A DNA stretch of 64,000 nt from an uncultured Pelagibacteraceae bacterium (GTDB taxonomy: Bacteria; Pseudomonadota; Alphaproteobacteria; Pelagibacterales; Pelagibacteraceae), in NCBI GenBank assembly GCA_902579465.1, contig CACHGV010000001.1, forward strand, positions 206,135-270,134, given 5' to 3'. The notes under the pieces were generated by a model. It did not search any database, was not told the origin of the DNA, and saw only the letters and a program-made list of their open reading frames with translations. This document shows, piece by piece, positions 20,145 to 28,452 of this stretch. Positions within the stretch are counted from its first letter, which is position 1; each line of letters starts with the position of its first letter. A program made the position numbers and the translations under genes.

Positions 20145-22130
20145 TTAATTCAATTGCCCACCTAGCCACCAAGGTAAATCGATAAATAATCCTATCAACC
20201 CATTTGGAAACTGTAAAGTTAGCAGAGACGATAACGCCCAGAGTATTACCATCAATGCAGTAGAAATGCAAATTGATGATACACAAGCTTTCCTATTGTG
20301 AAATAATATAAACATATTAATAAAAAGTGCTGCTGCAATTGGAAAACCAAATATAAAATTCATTAATAAAAAACCAATAAAACTTAAATAATAAAAAAGT
20401 TGATTATTAAAGTTACCACTAATTTCAAAAATATTTGACCTAGCAAACTTCATAAATGTATTATTTAAAAATGTTAAATTTTTTAAGTCTGCAATTTTTA
20501 CAATAAGTATAAAAACCAAGAGTGATAAAGCTATTACACTTAGACTTATTGGAAACAAGTTAGCACGATAATCTAAACTACTAGTAAACCAAATCATAGA
20601 TAAAGGTAGACAGAGTAATATGACTATATAATAAATTTGAGTAAGCTTACCTTTGATAAGATCAGATCTATAATTGCTATCAAACTTTTGTTTTGTCAAA
20701 AGAACGATAGTAGCAAGACACAAAATTATAAGAATTATTGAAACTGGACGGGATAAAAAACTTAAACCATATACTGCTTGAGTTTGATAGCTAAGAAGTT
20801 CAACTTTGCTTGATAAAAAGAAACCAATTAAAAGTGCCGGTCTAGACCAACCAAAGTTTTTAAAGGTAATACCAATTATACCAAATGATAATAGTCCAAT
20901 AAAATCATACCAGTCCCTATTTATGTTAAATGTTGCAAAAAAAATTAAACAAACCATCACAGGTGCAAGTATGTAATATGGAACTAAAGTGAATTTTGAA
21001 ATTTGGGATGAAAAACCCATACAAATTCCAGCACCTAAAATATTTGCTATAGCTAATGACCAAATCATTAGATAGGTAAGATCTAGGTTTGTCGTTACCA
21101 TATCTAAACCAGGTTCAATTCCAATTAGAACAAAACCTCCAAGTAATAAAACCTTATTACCAGAACCAGGTATACCAAAAATTAATGTTGGAATTAATGC
21201 TCCACCCTCTTTAGCATTATTAGCAGACTCAGGTGCTATAACGCCTCGGATATCACCTTTACCAAATTGAGAAGTATCTTTTGTTGTTTGTTTTAAGTGA
21301 CTATATGCAATCCAATCAACGACTGTCCCTCCTAAACCTGGTAAAGCTCCAACAAGACAACCAAGAGTAGAACATCGTAAAACTAAAAACCAATTTTTTA
21401 TTACATCCTTTAAACCTGTGAACCATCCTTTTTTGGTATTAAGTGATTTTGCAATTGAACCTTTGGTATCGAGAAGTCCGACAATCTCTGGAATAGCGAA
21501 CAATCCTAATCCAACAACAACAAGAGGAACACCTTCTAAAAGATATAATGTATTAAATGTGTATCTTGGATCTCCTGTTATTGGAGCGGTTCCTATTGAT
21601 CCAATAATTAACCCTAAAAAACAAGAAGCTATACCTTTAAATAAATTGTCACCTGTAAGAGCTCCAACCATTAACAAAGCAAGTACAACTAATAGGAACT
21701 GTTCTCCAAATCCAAATGCCATTATTATTGGAATGGCGTAATAAATGGATATAGATAATATAAAAGCCCCAAAGATACCTCCAAGCAACGAAGCACTAAA
21801 GGCAGCACTTAAAGCTCTTGCTGCCATGCCTTTTTTAGAAAGTGGAAAACCATCCATTACTGTTGCTTGTGATCCTGCAGTGCCAGGTACTCCCATAAGC
21901 ACAGCAGGAAAAGTATCTGAAGTTGTCGTAGGTGCAAGAACTCCAATCATCATTGCAAGAGCATGTGAAGGTTCCATTGTGAAAACAAAAGGTAAAACAA
22001 GGGCTAAACCTGAAGTGCCACCCATACCTGGAAGGATACCAACAATTAAACCAAGTAATGTACCTGCAAAAAGAAATGCTAAATGAGTAGGCTCAAAAAG
22101 TTGAAAAAGTGCAGCTAATAATTGTTCCAT
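20145..22130 (-). CDS. tripartite tricarboxylate transporter permease, TctA-TctB fusion
   Basis: A 661-residue very hydrophobic protein. Residues about 1-490 are a TctA large permease: FLFAGTLLGLIVGILPGMGGTSGLALVLPF is the family signature, with repeated PG-type loops such as GALPGLGGTVVDW and IFGIPGSGNKVLLLGG. The remaining roughly 170 residues add four to five further helices, including FPISLSVIALSLLVFILIV, resembling the small TctB subunit. The gene is therefore probably a fusion of the two normally separate permease subunits. It follows the binding-protein gene after a 46-base spacer with a strong hairpin. The substrate is unknown: TTT systems carry organic acids and related small anions. 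Genes for ComA-like enzymes on both sides suggest a sulfonate or hydroxy/keto acid. Confidence 0.85.
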   Translation of the reverse strand: MEQLLAALFQLFEPTHLAFLFAGTLLGLIVGILPGMGGTSGLALVLPFVFTMEPSHALAMMIGVLAPTTTSDTFPAVLMGVPGTAGSQATVMDGFPLSKKGMAARALSAAFSASLLGGIFGAFILSISIYYAIPIIMAFGFGEQFLLVVLALLMVGALTGDNLFKGIASCFLGLIIGSIGTAPITGDPRYTFNTLYLLEGVPLVVVGLGLFAIPEIVGLLDTKGSIAKSLNTKKGWFTGLKDVIKNWFLVLRCSTLGCLVGALPGLGGTVVDWIAYSHLKQTTKDTSQFGKGDIRGVIAPESANNAKEGGALIPTLIFGIPGSGNKVLLLGGFVLIGIEPGLDMVTTNLDLTYLMIWSLAIANILGAGICMGFSSQISKFTLVPYYILAPVMVCLIFFATFNINRDWYDFIGLLSFGIIGITFKNFGWSRPALLIGFFLSSKVELLSYQTQAVYGLSFLSRPVSIILIILCLATIVLLTKQKFDSNYRSDLIKGKLTQIYYIVILLCLPLSMIWFTSSLDYRANLFPISLSVIALSLLVFILIVKIADLKNLTFLNNTFMKFARSNIFEISGNFNNQLFYYLSFIGFLLMNFIFGFPIAAALFINMFILFHNRKACVSSICISTALMVILWALSSLLTLQFPNGLIGLFIDLPWWLGGQLN

Positions 22131-22170
22131 AAAAAAAGCTGCTAGCTATTAGCTAGCAGCACTTTTTTTA
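22131..22170 (-). terminator. hairpin terminator/attenuator between binding-protein and permease genes
   Basis: A perfect 10-bp inverted repeat (arm GCTGCTAGCT, 3-base loop; 22138-22160) is flanked on both sides by runs of seven A/T, so it can act as an intrinsic terminator in either direction. On the minus strand the T-run directly touches the permease start codon. It lies inside a transporter operon, so it most likely reduces, rather than abolishes, transcription into the permease and ComA-like gene. This would give excess binding protein over permease. Confidence 0.8.
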
Positions 22171-22176
22171 TTTGCT

Positions 22177-23250
22177 CTATTGAACTCTATATGTGAATTT
22201 ATGTTTCTTTAGAGCTGCATTTAATTGCTTTTTAGTAGTATCAGAGAATACTGCAGCCTTTTTAATAATTTCACCAGCTTCTTCTCCTATGATTAATGGA
22301 AATGGTCCAAGAGCTTTTACAGCTTTAGCTTTAAACTCAGGGTCATTTGTCATTTTAATAGCTGCATCTCTGTATGCTTTCACTATTTCATCGGATGCAT
22401 CTGCTGGAAGCATCATTGCTTTAGATGCTTGAGACCATGCAGCACCTATTGCATAGTATGCTTCTAGGTCATCACCCTCAAGTTTTTTACCATTTACCTT
22501 CTCATACATTTCAGGAAATGTAGGTGCATTTGGTGCCAAAGGATTTCTAGAAACTGAACCGTCAGCTCCAATAATTCCTAATGTCATTAAATCTACAACT
22601 TTTCCTTTTTCTATTTCAGGCTTAACTTTTTTTACATAATTCGCTGCACCATGTGAACTTAGATGAATTTCACCTCTTAGGAATGCTTGATAACCTCCTG
22701 AAGATGAAAGACCAGGTATAGGTTTTGCTCCTTTGATACCAAGTTTCTCATAAATCCATATGTGAAATAAATCCGCAGATGCGGGAGTTTTCAATGCATA
22801 GAGAACTAATTTTCTTTCTTTAATTTTTGATAGATCGTGAGGCTCAGCTAAATCCGAACGTGTGAACCAATGAGTATTTTGTGGAAGCAAAACTACTGGT
22901 CGGTATTCACTAAGATTATATTTAACAAGTGGATTTCCAGTCGCAACATTAACTATAACTGAAGTTGAGCATCCAAAAATAAAAGTTCCATCTGCTTTTG
23001 CATTTTTTTCAAAATAATTTGAACCTTTGATAGCTCCACCTCCTGGTATATGCATGATTTGGACATCAGGATTTCCAGGTAAATATTTTTTTAAGAAAGG
23101 TTGAATAAATCTTGCAAATCTACTCGTACCACCACCTTCTTTAAATGGCACAACCCATGTAACTGTTTTGCCTGCGAAATTCACATCTGCATTTCCAATG
23201 GATACAAACGAGAATAACGACATTAATATTAATATTAGAATTTTACGCAT
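22177..23250 (-). CDS. tripartite tricarboxylate transporter substrate-binding protein (TctC/BUG family)
   Basis: A 357-residue periplasmic solute receptor. An N-terminal signal peptide (basic MRK, hydrophobic core, cleavage probably after SIGNA) precedes the BUG-family start KTVTWVVPFKEGGGTSRFARFIQPFLKKYLPG. The ligand-loop block MHIPGGGAIKGSNYF and the C-terminal DASDEIVKAYRDAAIKMTNDPEFKAKA segment are typical. The start codon has a strong Shine-Dalgarno (AAGGGGGG) and a good upstream promoter. It leads the minus-strand transporter/ComA-like unit. Confidence 0.87.
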   Translation of the reverse strand: MRKILILILMSLFSFVSIGNADVNFAGKTVTWVVPFKEGGGTSRFARFIQPFLKKYLPGNPDVQIMHIPGGGAIKGSNYFEKNAKADGTFIFGCSTSVIVNVATGNPLVKYNLSEYRPVVLLPQNTHWFTRSDLAEPHDLSKIKERKLVLYALKTPASADLFHIWIYEKLGIKGAKPIPGLSSSGGYQAFLRGEIHLSSHGAANYVKKVKPEIEKGKVVDLMTLGIIGADGSVSRNPLAPNAPTFPEMYEKVNGKKLEGDDLEAYYAIGAAWSQASKAMMLPADASDEIVKAYRDAAIKMTNDPEFKAKAVKALGPFPLIIGEEAGEIIKKAAVFSDTTKKQLNAALKKHKFTYRVQ

Positions 23251-23281
23251 AATTTCCCCCCTTGAGAATATTGTTAGAGAT

Positions 23282-23311
23282 AGTATAACGTGTTCATTAT
23301 GGGTCTTTCAA
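23282..23311 (-). promoter_or_regulatory. sigma-70-like promoter of the TTT transporter operon
   Basis: On the minus strand TTGAAA (-35, 23311-23306), an 18-base spacer and TATACT (-10, 23287-23282) lie about 30 bases upstream of the binding-protein start. It is one of the best matches to the consensus in the window. The divergent ComA-like gene starts at 23402, so both directions are controlled from a gap of about 150 bases. Confidence 0.6.
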
Positions 23312-23401
23312 CTAATTATATTTTTTTACATCCCTAGGAACTATGAAAATGACGTATTTAGTTAGAAATTTATCTATTTGACTAATATAAAAACAAAAAA
23401 C

Positions 23402-24265
23402 ATGTCTAAAACAAAAAATTCGATATCAAAAGTATTTGATTTAAATGCTATAGAACCAAAGCCCAGAACTAAATCACAACTATGGTTGAAAGATGTGGGT
23501 TTTGATGAAGGCCCTTGGTACCACGAAAGAATGGGACTTCGTGAGTTAGAAGACTTTCTAGAAGTTGCTGGTAACAGGATTGACCATGTTAAAATTGCAA
23601 CAATGCAAGTTCTGGGACATCCAAAGGAATGGTTAGAACGTAAAAATGATCTTTACAAAAAACACTCAATAGAGCCTTACTTGGATCATGGTTATTTTAT
23701 AAAAGCTTTTAAAAAAGGAAAAGTAAATGAAGCAATTGATGTTGCGGCAGATTTAGGATTTTCTGCAATGGAATTCATGAATACATTTGGAGACATCCCT
23801 GAAAATCAAATTAAAGCTTGGTGCAATCATGCAATTAAAAATGGAATGAATATAATTTATGAACATCATCCAGAAAGTGGATGGGATAAAACAAAAAAAA
23901 ATACTCCTGCAACATTAAAACAAATTGTTGAAAGCGCTGAACCTTTTTTTGAATATGGAGCATTTTCAATGCTTATTGATCATGAAGAAATTGAACTTCA
24001 TGATAGTAAGTCAGATGTTCTAGCTGGAGTGCTCGAACACTTTGGTAAAAATAAGGTTGCATTTGAAGTTACTTCACCGAAGGAAGCTGAAGTGAGATGG
24101 TATTCAGATATACTTAATTATTTTGAACTCTTTGGTACAGATTGCAATTTAACTAATATTATGCCCAGCCAAGTAATGCTGATTGATCCATTAAGGTCTG
24201 GAGAGAGACCCGCTGAAATTTTATTTAATAAGTATCCAGAGTTAGTTTCAGTTAAAGATAAATAA
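23402..24265 (+). CDS. ComA-like (phosphosulfolactate synthase family) TIM-barrel protein, copy 2
   Basis: A 287-residue protein with the ComA-family layout: KPRTKSQLWLKDVGFDEGPWY, RIDHVKIATMQVLG, LDHGYFIKAFKKGKVNEAIDVAADLGFSAMEF, NGMNIIYEHHPESGW, FFEYGAFSMLIDHEEIEL, then KNKVAFEVTSPKEAEVRWYSDILNYFE and NLTNIMPSQVMLIDPLRSGERP. The last block matches the C-terminal family signature (FEV-P, NL-NI, D-LR-G) better than copy 1 does. An upstream in-frame TTG at 23378 exists, but the ATG at 23402 is the more natural start. It diverges from the TTT transporter. The two copies share only scattered motifs, so they are diverged enzymes rather than a recent duplication. The function is inferred. Confidence 0.6.
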   Translation: MSKTKNSISKVFDLNAIEPKPRTKSQLWLKDVGFDEGPWYHERMGLRELEDFLEVAGNRIDHVKIATMQVLGHPKEWLERKNDLYKKHSIEPYLDHGYFIKAFKKGKVNEAIDVAADLGFSAMEFMNTFGDIPENQIKAWCNHAIKNGMNIIYEHHPESGWDKTKKNTPATLKQIVESAEPFFEYGAFSMLIDHEEIELHDSKSDVLAGVLEHFGKNKVAFEVTSPKEAEVRWYSDILNYFELFGTDCNLTNIMPSQVMLIDPLRSGERPAEILFNKYPELVSVKDK

Positions 24266-24290
24266 TAATAATTAATTCTTAAAATTTTAT

Positions 24291-24464
24291 TTAACTCTTT
24301 GAATTATACTGAGGATGTTTAGATTGAGGTCTGTTTTTATGATTTACAACGATTGTTCCATCAACAACTTTAATATCATATCCCCAATTATCCCATCCTT
24401 TTAATGATAATGGTTCACCAGCATTTCCTAAGCCAATAACACCTACTATAGTGAGATCTTTCAT
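24291..24464 (-). CDS. small hypothetical protein
   Basis: A 57-residue reading frame starting at the ATG at 24464, chosen because AAGGA lies 6-7 bases upstream. A longer in-frame start at 24500 has no such site. The N-terminal third is hydrophobic with glycines (LTIVGVIGLGNAGEPL), and the rest is polar with WDNWGYDIKVVDGTIVVNH. I recognise no family. It is convergent with the ComA-like gene and diverges from the phosphatidylcholine synthase gene 147 bases away. Confidence 0.45.
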   Translation of the reverse strand: MKDLTIVGVIGLGNAGEPLSLKGWDNWGYDIKVVDGTIVVNHKNRPQSKHPQYNSKS

Positions 24465-24610
24465 GGGTTTTTCCTTTTGGTTTATAAATAAATTTGTCAA
24501 TTTTTTACGTGAATGTAAATCATTAAAAGATTTATTGGTGAATTTTTATAAATTTTCTAGCGCGACAAGAATTTATCTTCGAAATCCATATTCATAAGAT
24601 AAAAAACTGA

Positions 24611-25369
24611 ATGTTTAAAAATAAAAAAGATATAGATACTCTTTTAGCTTGGTCTGTTCATTTGTTAACGTGTTCTGGGCTAATAGTTGGATTTTTTGCT
24701 CTAATCTCTGTATTCAAAAATGATCAAAGTTCAGCCTTTCTATTTTTGGGACTAGCATTATTAATCGATGCTATTGATGGCACATTGGCGAGAAAATTTA
24801 AAGTTACTGTATTTGTAAAAAATATCGATGGTAAAATGCTTGATAGTGTAATTGATTTCTTCAATTACATAATAATCCCATCTGTAATGATTTATTGGTT
24901 TAAATTTGTACCCACACCTTTTGAAATAATTATACCTTCAATCATTTTAATCATATCAGCAATATCATATTCAAATAATAAATTGATGACTCCAGATAAC
25001 TTTTATAAAGGTTTTCCATGTATCTGGAATATATTGCTTTTTTATTTGTATTTATTTGATCTATCTCAGTCCTATAATTTATTACTTATATCAGCCTGTA
25101 TATTATTAAAATTTATACCAATAAAATTTATTCATCCATTAAGAGTAAATAAATACAAAAAATATTCTGCAGTATTTATGGTTCTGTGGTTTATTTCTTC
25201 ATTTAAAATTTTATTAGGCTCATTTTATGCTTTAAACAATAATTTTGATTATTTAATTCTAAGTATATGGTTAACCTCAAATATATACTTTATTTGTCTC
25301 ACAATATTTGAACTTTATCGTCAAGTATTTAAAAATATATCTTTAAAAATAAAAAGACAAAATACATAA
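24611..25369 (+). CDS. pcs: CDP-alcohol phosphatidyltransferase, probable phosphatidylcholine synthase
   Basis: A 252-residue integral membrane protein with about seven hydrophobic helices. The catalytic motif is D56-G57-xx-A60-R61 ... G74-xxx-D78-xxx-D82. The longer spacing between AR and G and the segment NIDGKMLDSVIDFFNYIIIPSVMIYW match the bacterial phosphatidylcholine synthase subgroup, which joins free choline to CDP-diacylglycerol. Family membership is clear; choline as acceptor is inferred. Confidence 0.78.
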   Translation: MFKNKKDIDTLLAWSVHLLTCSGLIVGFFALISVFKNDQSSAFLFLGLALLIDAIDGTLARKFKVTVFVKNIDGKMLDSVIDFFNYIIIPSVMIYWFKFVPTPFEIIIPSIILIISAISYSNNKLMTPDNFYKGFPCIWNILLFYLYLFDLSQSYNLLLISACILLKFIPIKFIHPLRVNKYKKYSAVFMVLWFISSFKILLGSFYALNNNFDYLILSIWLTSNIYFICLTIFELYRQVFKNISLKIKRQNT

Positions 25370-25408
25370 ATTTCCTTAATTAAAAAAAACGTGATTAATA
25401 ATATTAAA

Positions 25409-26110
25409 TTATTTATATCTAAAACCTTTACAATGAAGTCTTTTTAAAGTGTGTATACCACCTTCCTCATAAATAATTTTAGCATAATCAAAATATTTAT
25501 TTATTAATCTGTTAAAGTACTGACCTGCAGTTACGTCAAGAATAAATTCAGTATTTTTTGTACAAATTTTTTTAAGCAGATATAAATAATTCTCTAAAGG
25601 ATAATGGTAACACATTGATTTCAAGGAAATAATTAAATCTAATTTTAAATTTATATCAATCTTTTTATCCACATTTTTAATATATAATTGTTCTTTATCT
25701 ATACCATTTGCATACAAAAGATTTTCTGTTTCACTGAGATCATTGTAACTCTCATAGTTTTCAGAAAATCCATATTTAATAGATCTATCAATTTTATTTT
25801 TATCTAACATAAAAAACTTTAAATCATTTTTATATTTCTGATTTAAAAAAATATTAATAATCCCAAGTCCACAACCTATATCTAAAATACTATCAACATT
25901 TTGTGGTAAAAAATTTTCAAAAGTTTGAAACTCTTTTTTAAATAAATCTTCAGCTCTTTGATTTAAATCTTTAATTTGAAAATAATTAACAAATATATTT
26001 GTAAATATATAACGACCAAATCTTTTCCTTAGATATTTCTGCTTGTCAGAAAGTAATTCATTTCTTTGAAGTAGTAATAATTTACTAGATTTTTTATTAA
26101 GATAAATCAA
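25409..26110 (-). CDS. class I SAM-dependent methyltransferase
   Basis: A 233-residue protein with a clear motif I, ILDIGCGLGI at residues 75-84, and an acidic MLDKN in the next strand. It has no recognisable specificity domain. The start is TTG, supported by a GAGGA Shine-Dalgarno 7 bases upstream; no ATG fits better. It follows the FAH-family gene by 21 bases. The acceptor is unknown. Confidence 0.65.
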   Translation of the reverse strand: MIYLNKKSSKLLLLQRNELLSDKQKYLRKRFGRYIFTNIFVNYFQIKDLNQRAEDLFKKEFQTFENFLPQNVDSILDIGCGLGIINIFLNQKYKNDLKFFMLDKNKIDRSIKYGFSENYESYNDLSETENLLYANGIDKEQLYIKNVDKKIDINLKLDLIISLKSMCYHYPLENYLYLLKKICTKNTEFILDVTAGQYFNRLINKYFDYAKIIYEEGGIHTLKRLHCKGFRYK

Positions 26111-26131
26111 TTAATATTCCTCAACATAAGT

Positions 26132-26917
26132 TTAATCAATAAATTTTGCATTAACATCTCCAAAAGCTGATGAAGTAACTCCTATCAATTTTTTTTCATA
26201 AATTGGAACTGGAAATCCATATGCTCCTGTTAAAATTAAATGGTTTTTTTTCAAAATATTATTTGTTTTTGCTTTATTTTTCACTAACCACTCTATTTTT
26301 TCAAGCATATCAAAAGGCCATTTTTTATCTATCCATTTATCAACTTCTTCATTGTCATAAACAAGCTTAAGATCTGTAATTTTATTATCAATAGGTACTT
26401 TGTTTTCTTGTCCTAGAATAACACCTGCGTGAATTGCATTATTAGCTAAAAGCTCTGCACCATGAGGTTCATTACCATTAAAAACTAAATTATGTATTTC
26501 TATAAGGGGATAAATCGATTGAACAGATTCTAATATATACTCAAATGAGACAAGATCTGGATTAATATCTCTATTAAGTATTACTCCAAATTCTGCTTCC
26601 ATAGCTGGATTAGAATAATCTTTTTTATTAAGTTCCACTCCACTTTGAAACAGTTCACTGTTCCAAAGAAATCCACTTGCTGGTTGAGTAAAGCCCATTT
26701 TTTTTTGAGTATCTTTTGAAACACAGCCAATTTTATAACCTATAATTTCTTCACCTCTTTTAAGTCTTAAATCGGCGACTTTAGATTGTATGAGTAAAGC
26801 ATTTTCATTACTTATTACTATTTTGTCTTTAAATAACTGGCTGGGATTTTTTGCATCGTAATCTTCAAGGATTTTATTTGAATATAAATCTAATTCTTTT
26901 GAGGATAAGTTGCCCAT
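26132..26917 (-). CDS. 2-keto-4-pentenoate hydratase / fumarylacetoacetate hydrolase family protein
   Basis: A 261-residue enzyme of the MhpD-like branch of the FAH superfamily. GEEIIGYKIGCVSKDTQKKMGFTQPASGFLW corresponds to the substrate-loop region, NPAMEAEFGVILNRDI carries the metal-binding ExE, and LAFNG-like LVFNGNEPHGAELLANNAIHAGVILG follows. Such enzymes hydrate or decarboxylate 2-oxo acids in aromatic or related catabolism. No aromatic-ring pathway is seen here, so the substrate is open. It overlaps the membrane-protein gene upstream at the start codon. Confidence 0.75.
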   Translation of the reverse strand: MGNLSSKELDLYSNKILEDYDAKNPSQLFKDKIVISNENALLIQSKVADLRLKRGEEIIGYKIGCVSKDTQKKMGFTQPASGFLWNSELFQSGVELNKKDYSNPAMEAEFGVILNRDINPDLVSFEYILESVQSIYPLIEIHNLVFNGNEPHGAELLANNAIHAGVILGQENKVPIDNKITDLKLVYDNEEVDKWIDKKWPFDMLEKIEWLVKNKAKTNNILKKNHLILTGAYGFPVPIYEKKLIGVTSSAFGDVNAKFID

Positions 26918-27306
26918 TAAATTAGTAAAACTACTAAAAATATCATCTGAACAAAATTAATCACAACTGATATAAAGTGTGAATATTTAAACTTTTTATC
27001 CTGCTTTTCGTCCCTATATTTATTTATTAAAGGCATTAGCAAATAGTTTGAAGTAGCAAATAAAAGTGTGATTGTTAGAATTAAGTAAAAGTCTATTCCT
27101 AATTTACTTAAGAATAAAAAGATTATCAGAACGATTAAACTAATTCCTAAATTAACATTGTAATAAAATGGGAATATTCTTCTTATAAATTTTCGAGCAT
27201 TTTCTTCATCTAAAGTAGTAAATACAACGGGTGCAATAGCAAATGAAAAGAATAACATTATTCCTAAAATCATTGCTGTTAAATAAATACTAATCTGTTC
27301 AATCAT
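26917..27306 (-). CDS. DUF4149-like four-helix membrane protein
   Basis: A 129-residue protein with four predicted membrane helices. The conserved start of the family (GIMLFFSFAIAPVVFTTLDEENARKFIRRIFPFYY) resembles DUF4149 / TMEM205-type proteins, whose role is unknown. It overlaps the start of the FAH-family gene (ATG at 26917) and is 3 bases from the small gene upstream, so all three are probably one message. Confidence 0.6.
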   Translation of the reverse strand: MIEQISIYLTAMILGIMLFFSFAIAPVVFTTLDEENARKFIRRIFPFYYNVNLGISLIVLIIFLFLSKLGIDFYLILTITLLFATSNYLLMPLINKYRDEKQDKKFKYSHFISVVINFVQMIFLVVLLI

Positions 27307-27309
27307 AAT

Positions 27310-27495
27310 TTAGTTTTCTATTGAATTTTCTTCTTTCATTAATATTGGTCTACCATCATTTGCAGTATTAAGTGGAATTATTTTGCCTTTGTATTTAGCA
27401 CATAAAGTTGGTGCGTTTCTAACTTCTTCACCTAATCTAACTTCAAGATCAACAATTACTAATTTTGCATCTTCTAATTCTTTTAATATTCTCAT
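27310..27495 (-). CDS. small hypothetical protein (61 aa)
   Basis: A soluble, acidic 61-residue protein without signal peptide or recognised motif (contains VIVDLEVRLGEEVRNAP and IIPLNTANDGRP). It lies 3 bases upstream of the DUF4149-like gene in the same direction, which supports it being real. No function is suggested. Confidence 0.5.
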   Translation of the reverse strand: MRILKELEDAKLVIVDLEVRLGEEVRNAPTLCAKYKGKIIPLNTANDGRPILMKEENSIEN

Positions 27496-27522
27496 TTTAG
27501 CCCTTTGGTTAATTAATTTAAT

Positions 27523-27966
27523 TTAATGACAAGCCTGATTATGCTTTTTAAGTCTCCAGTAATTATATGGCCAAGGAGTAACAAATCCTACAGCTAACAT
27601 TATTGGCACTACCCACCATGTAAGCATTGCGCCACCTGTTAATACATAATCTGTAATATTCATAGCAACTTCCATACTAATCATAGAAATAAAGCTCATT
27701 CCTAATGCAGTTTTTAATGCTTTTTGAAAAGTAAATTTTTGTTTAATTAAAATAAATGTCTCTAAAATTACACTTGTAATTAAACCATTAATTATTGCTA
27801 AAATCATAATACTTAAAACTGGGAAAGGAATTTTAGTTAATTGAAAAAATAATATCGTTCCAAAATCACCAATAGCACAACCTAATAAACACCATGCTGT
27901 ATTTTTGGCACTTCTTTTCCAAGTGTGTTTACATTTCCAATTAAAACTTATTGCTTCTGCACTCAT
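27523..27966 (-). CDS. DUF4396-like integral membrane protein
   Basis: A 147-residue protein with about four membrane helices. The C-terminal block MISMEVAMNITDYVLTGGAMLTWWVVPIMLAVGFVTPWPYNYWRLKKHNQACH, with its WW and TPWPYNYWR signatures, matches DUF4396. In other bacteria this domain often occurs near copper proteins or cytochromes. Here the cytochrome c gene is 1 base upstream, so the pair is probably co-translated. Function unknown. Confidence 0.65.
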   Translation of the reverse strand: MSAEAISFNWKCKHTWKRSAKNTAWCLLGCAIGDFGTILFFQLTKIPFPVLSIMILAIINGLITSVILETFILIKQKFTFQKALKTALGMSFISMISMEVAMNITDYVLTGGAMLTWWVVPIMLAVGFVTPWPYNYWRLKKHNQACH

Positions 27967-27967
27967 A

Positions 27968-28399
27968 TTATTTGCTCATACTTATTTGATATTCATATAT
28001 ATCATCTGTCCAATAAGATTTAATGTAGGATAATATATTATCAATACCTGCGTCATCTATTTTATCACCAAAACCAACCATTTTACCTTCATAGTTATTC
28101 ATTAATTTGGCAAAACCAAGTTTTATTATTTTATGAAGTAATTCATCATTATGATGCCATGTATGACCTGTTCCATTTAATGGTGGTGCTTTTCTATGAC
28201 CATCCTTATCAACACCCTTCCAATCAACTGCCCCTGTTAAATTAACCATGTGACATGAAGCACAATGTTGTTCATAAAGAACTTTTCCTTTTAATATATT
28301 CGCTTCAGAGTCCCTTGTGATTGGAAAATGATTATGAGCATTTGAAATTTCAGTTAAAAACAAAGTAAATAGAAAAGCTATAATTAATTTAAGTCTCAC
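27968..28399 (-). CDS. periplasmic cytochrome c
   Basis: A small class I cytochrome c. The heme motif CASCH (C51-C54-H55 counted from an upstream TTG at 28414) and a likely axial methionine in GKMVGFG are present. I prefer the GTG at 28399, because it gives a compact signal peptide (RLKLIIAFLFTLFLTEISNA). The mature protein is about 120 residues with His-rich stretches (HNHF, GTGHTWHHND) that could bind a second metal. It is adjacent to the DUF4396 gene. Its electron-transfer partner is not visible in the window. Confidence 0.82.
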   Translation of the reverse strand: MRLKLIIAFLFTLFLTEISNAHNHFPITRDSEANILKGKVLYEQHCASCHMVNLTGAVDWKGVDKDGHRKAPPLNGTGHTWHHNDELLHKIIKLGFAKLMNNYEGKMVGFGDKIDDAGIDNILSYIKSYWTDDIYEYQISMSK

Positions 28400-28452
28400 A
28401 TTATAATTTAACAAATATAAGCTAAATATAAGATGTATAAAATTGACGTATC

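Noticed and set aside
23378..23401. Upstream TTG start extending ComA-like copy 2 by 8 residues
   Set aside because: The extra residues are low-complexity (TNIKTKN), and an ATG at 23402 gives a normal length.
24291..24500. Longer N-terminus for the small hypothetical gene (start at 24500)
   Set aside because: No Shine-Dalgarno there; the ATG at 24464 has AAGGA at a proper distance.
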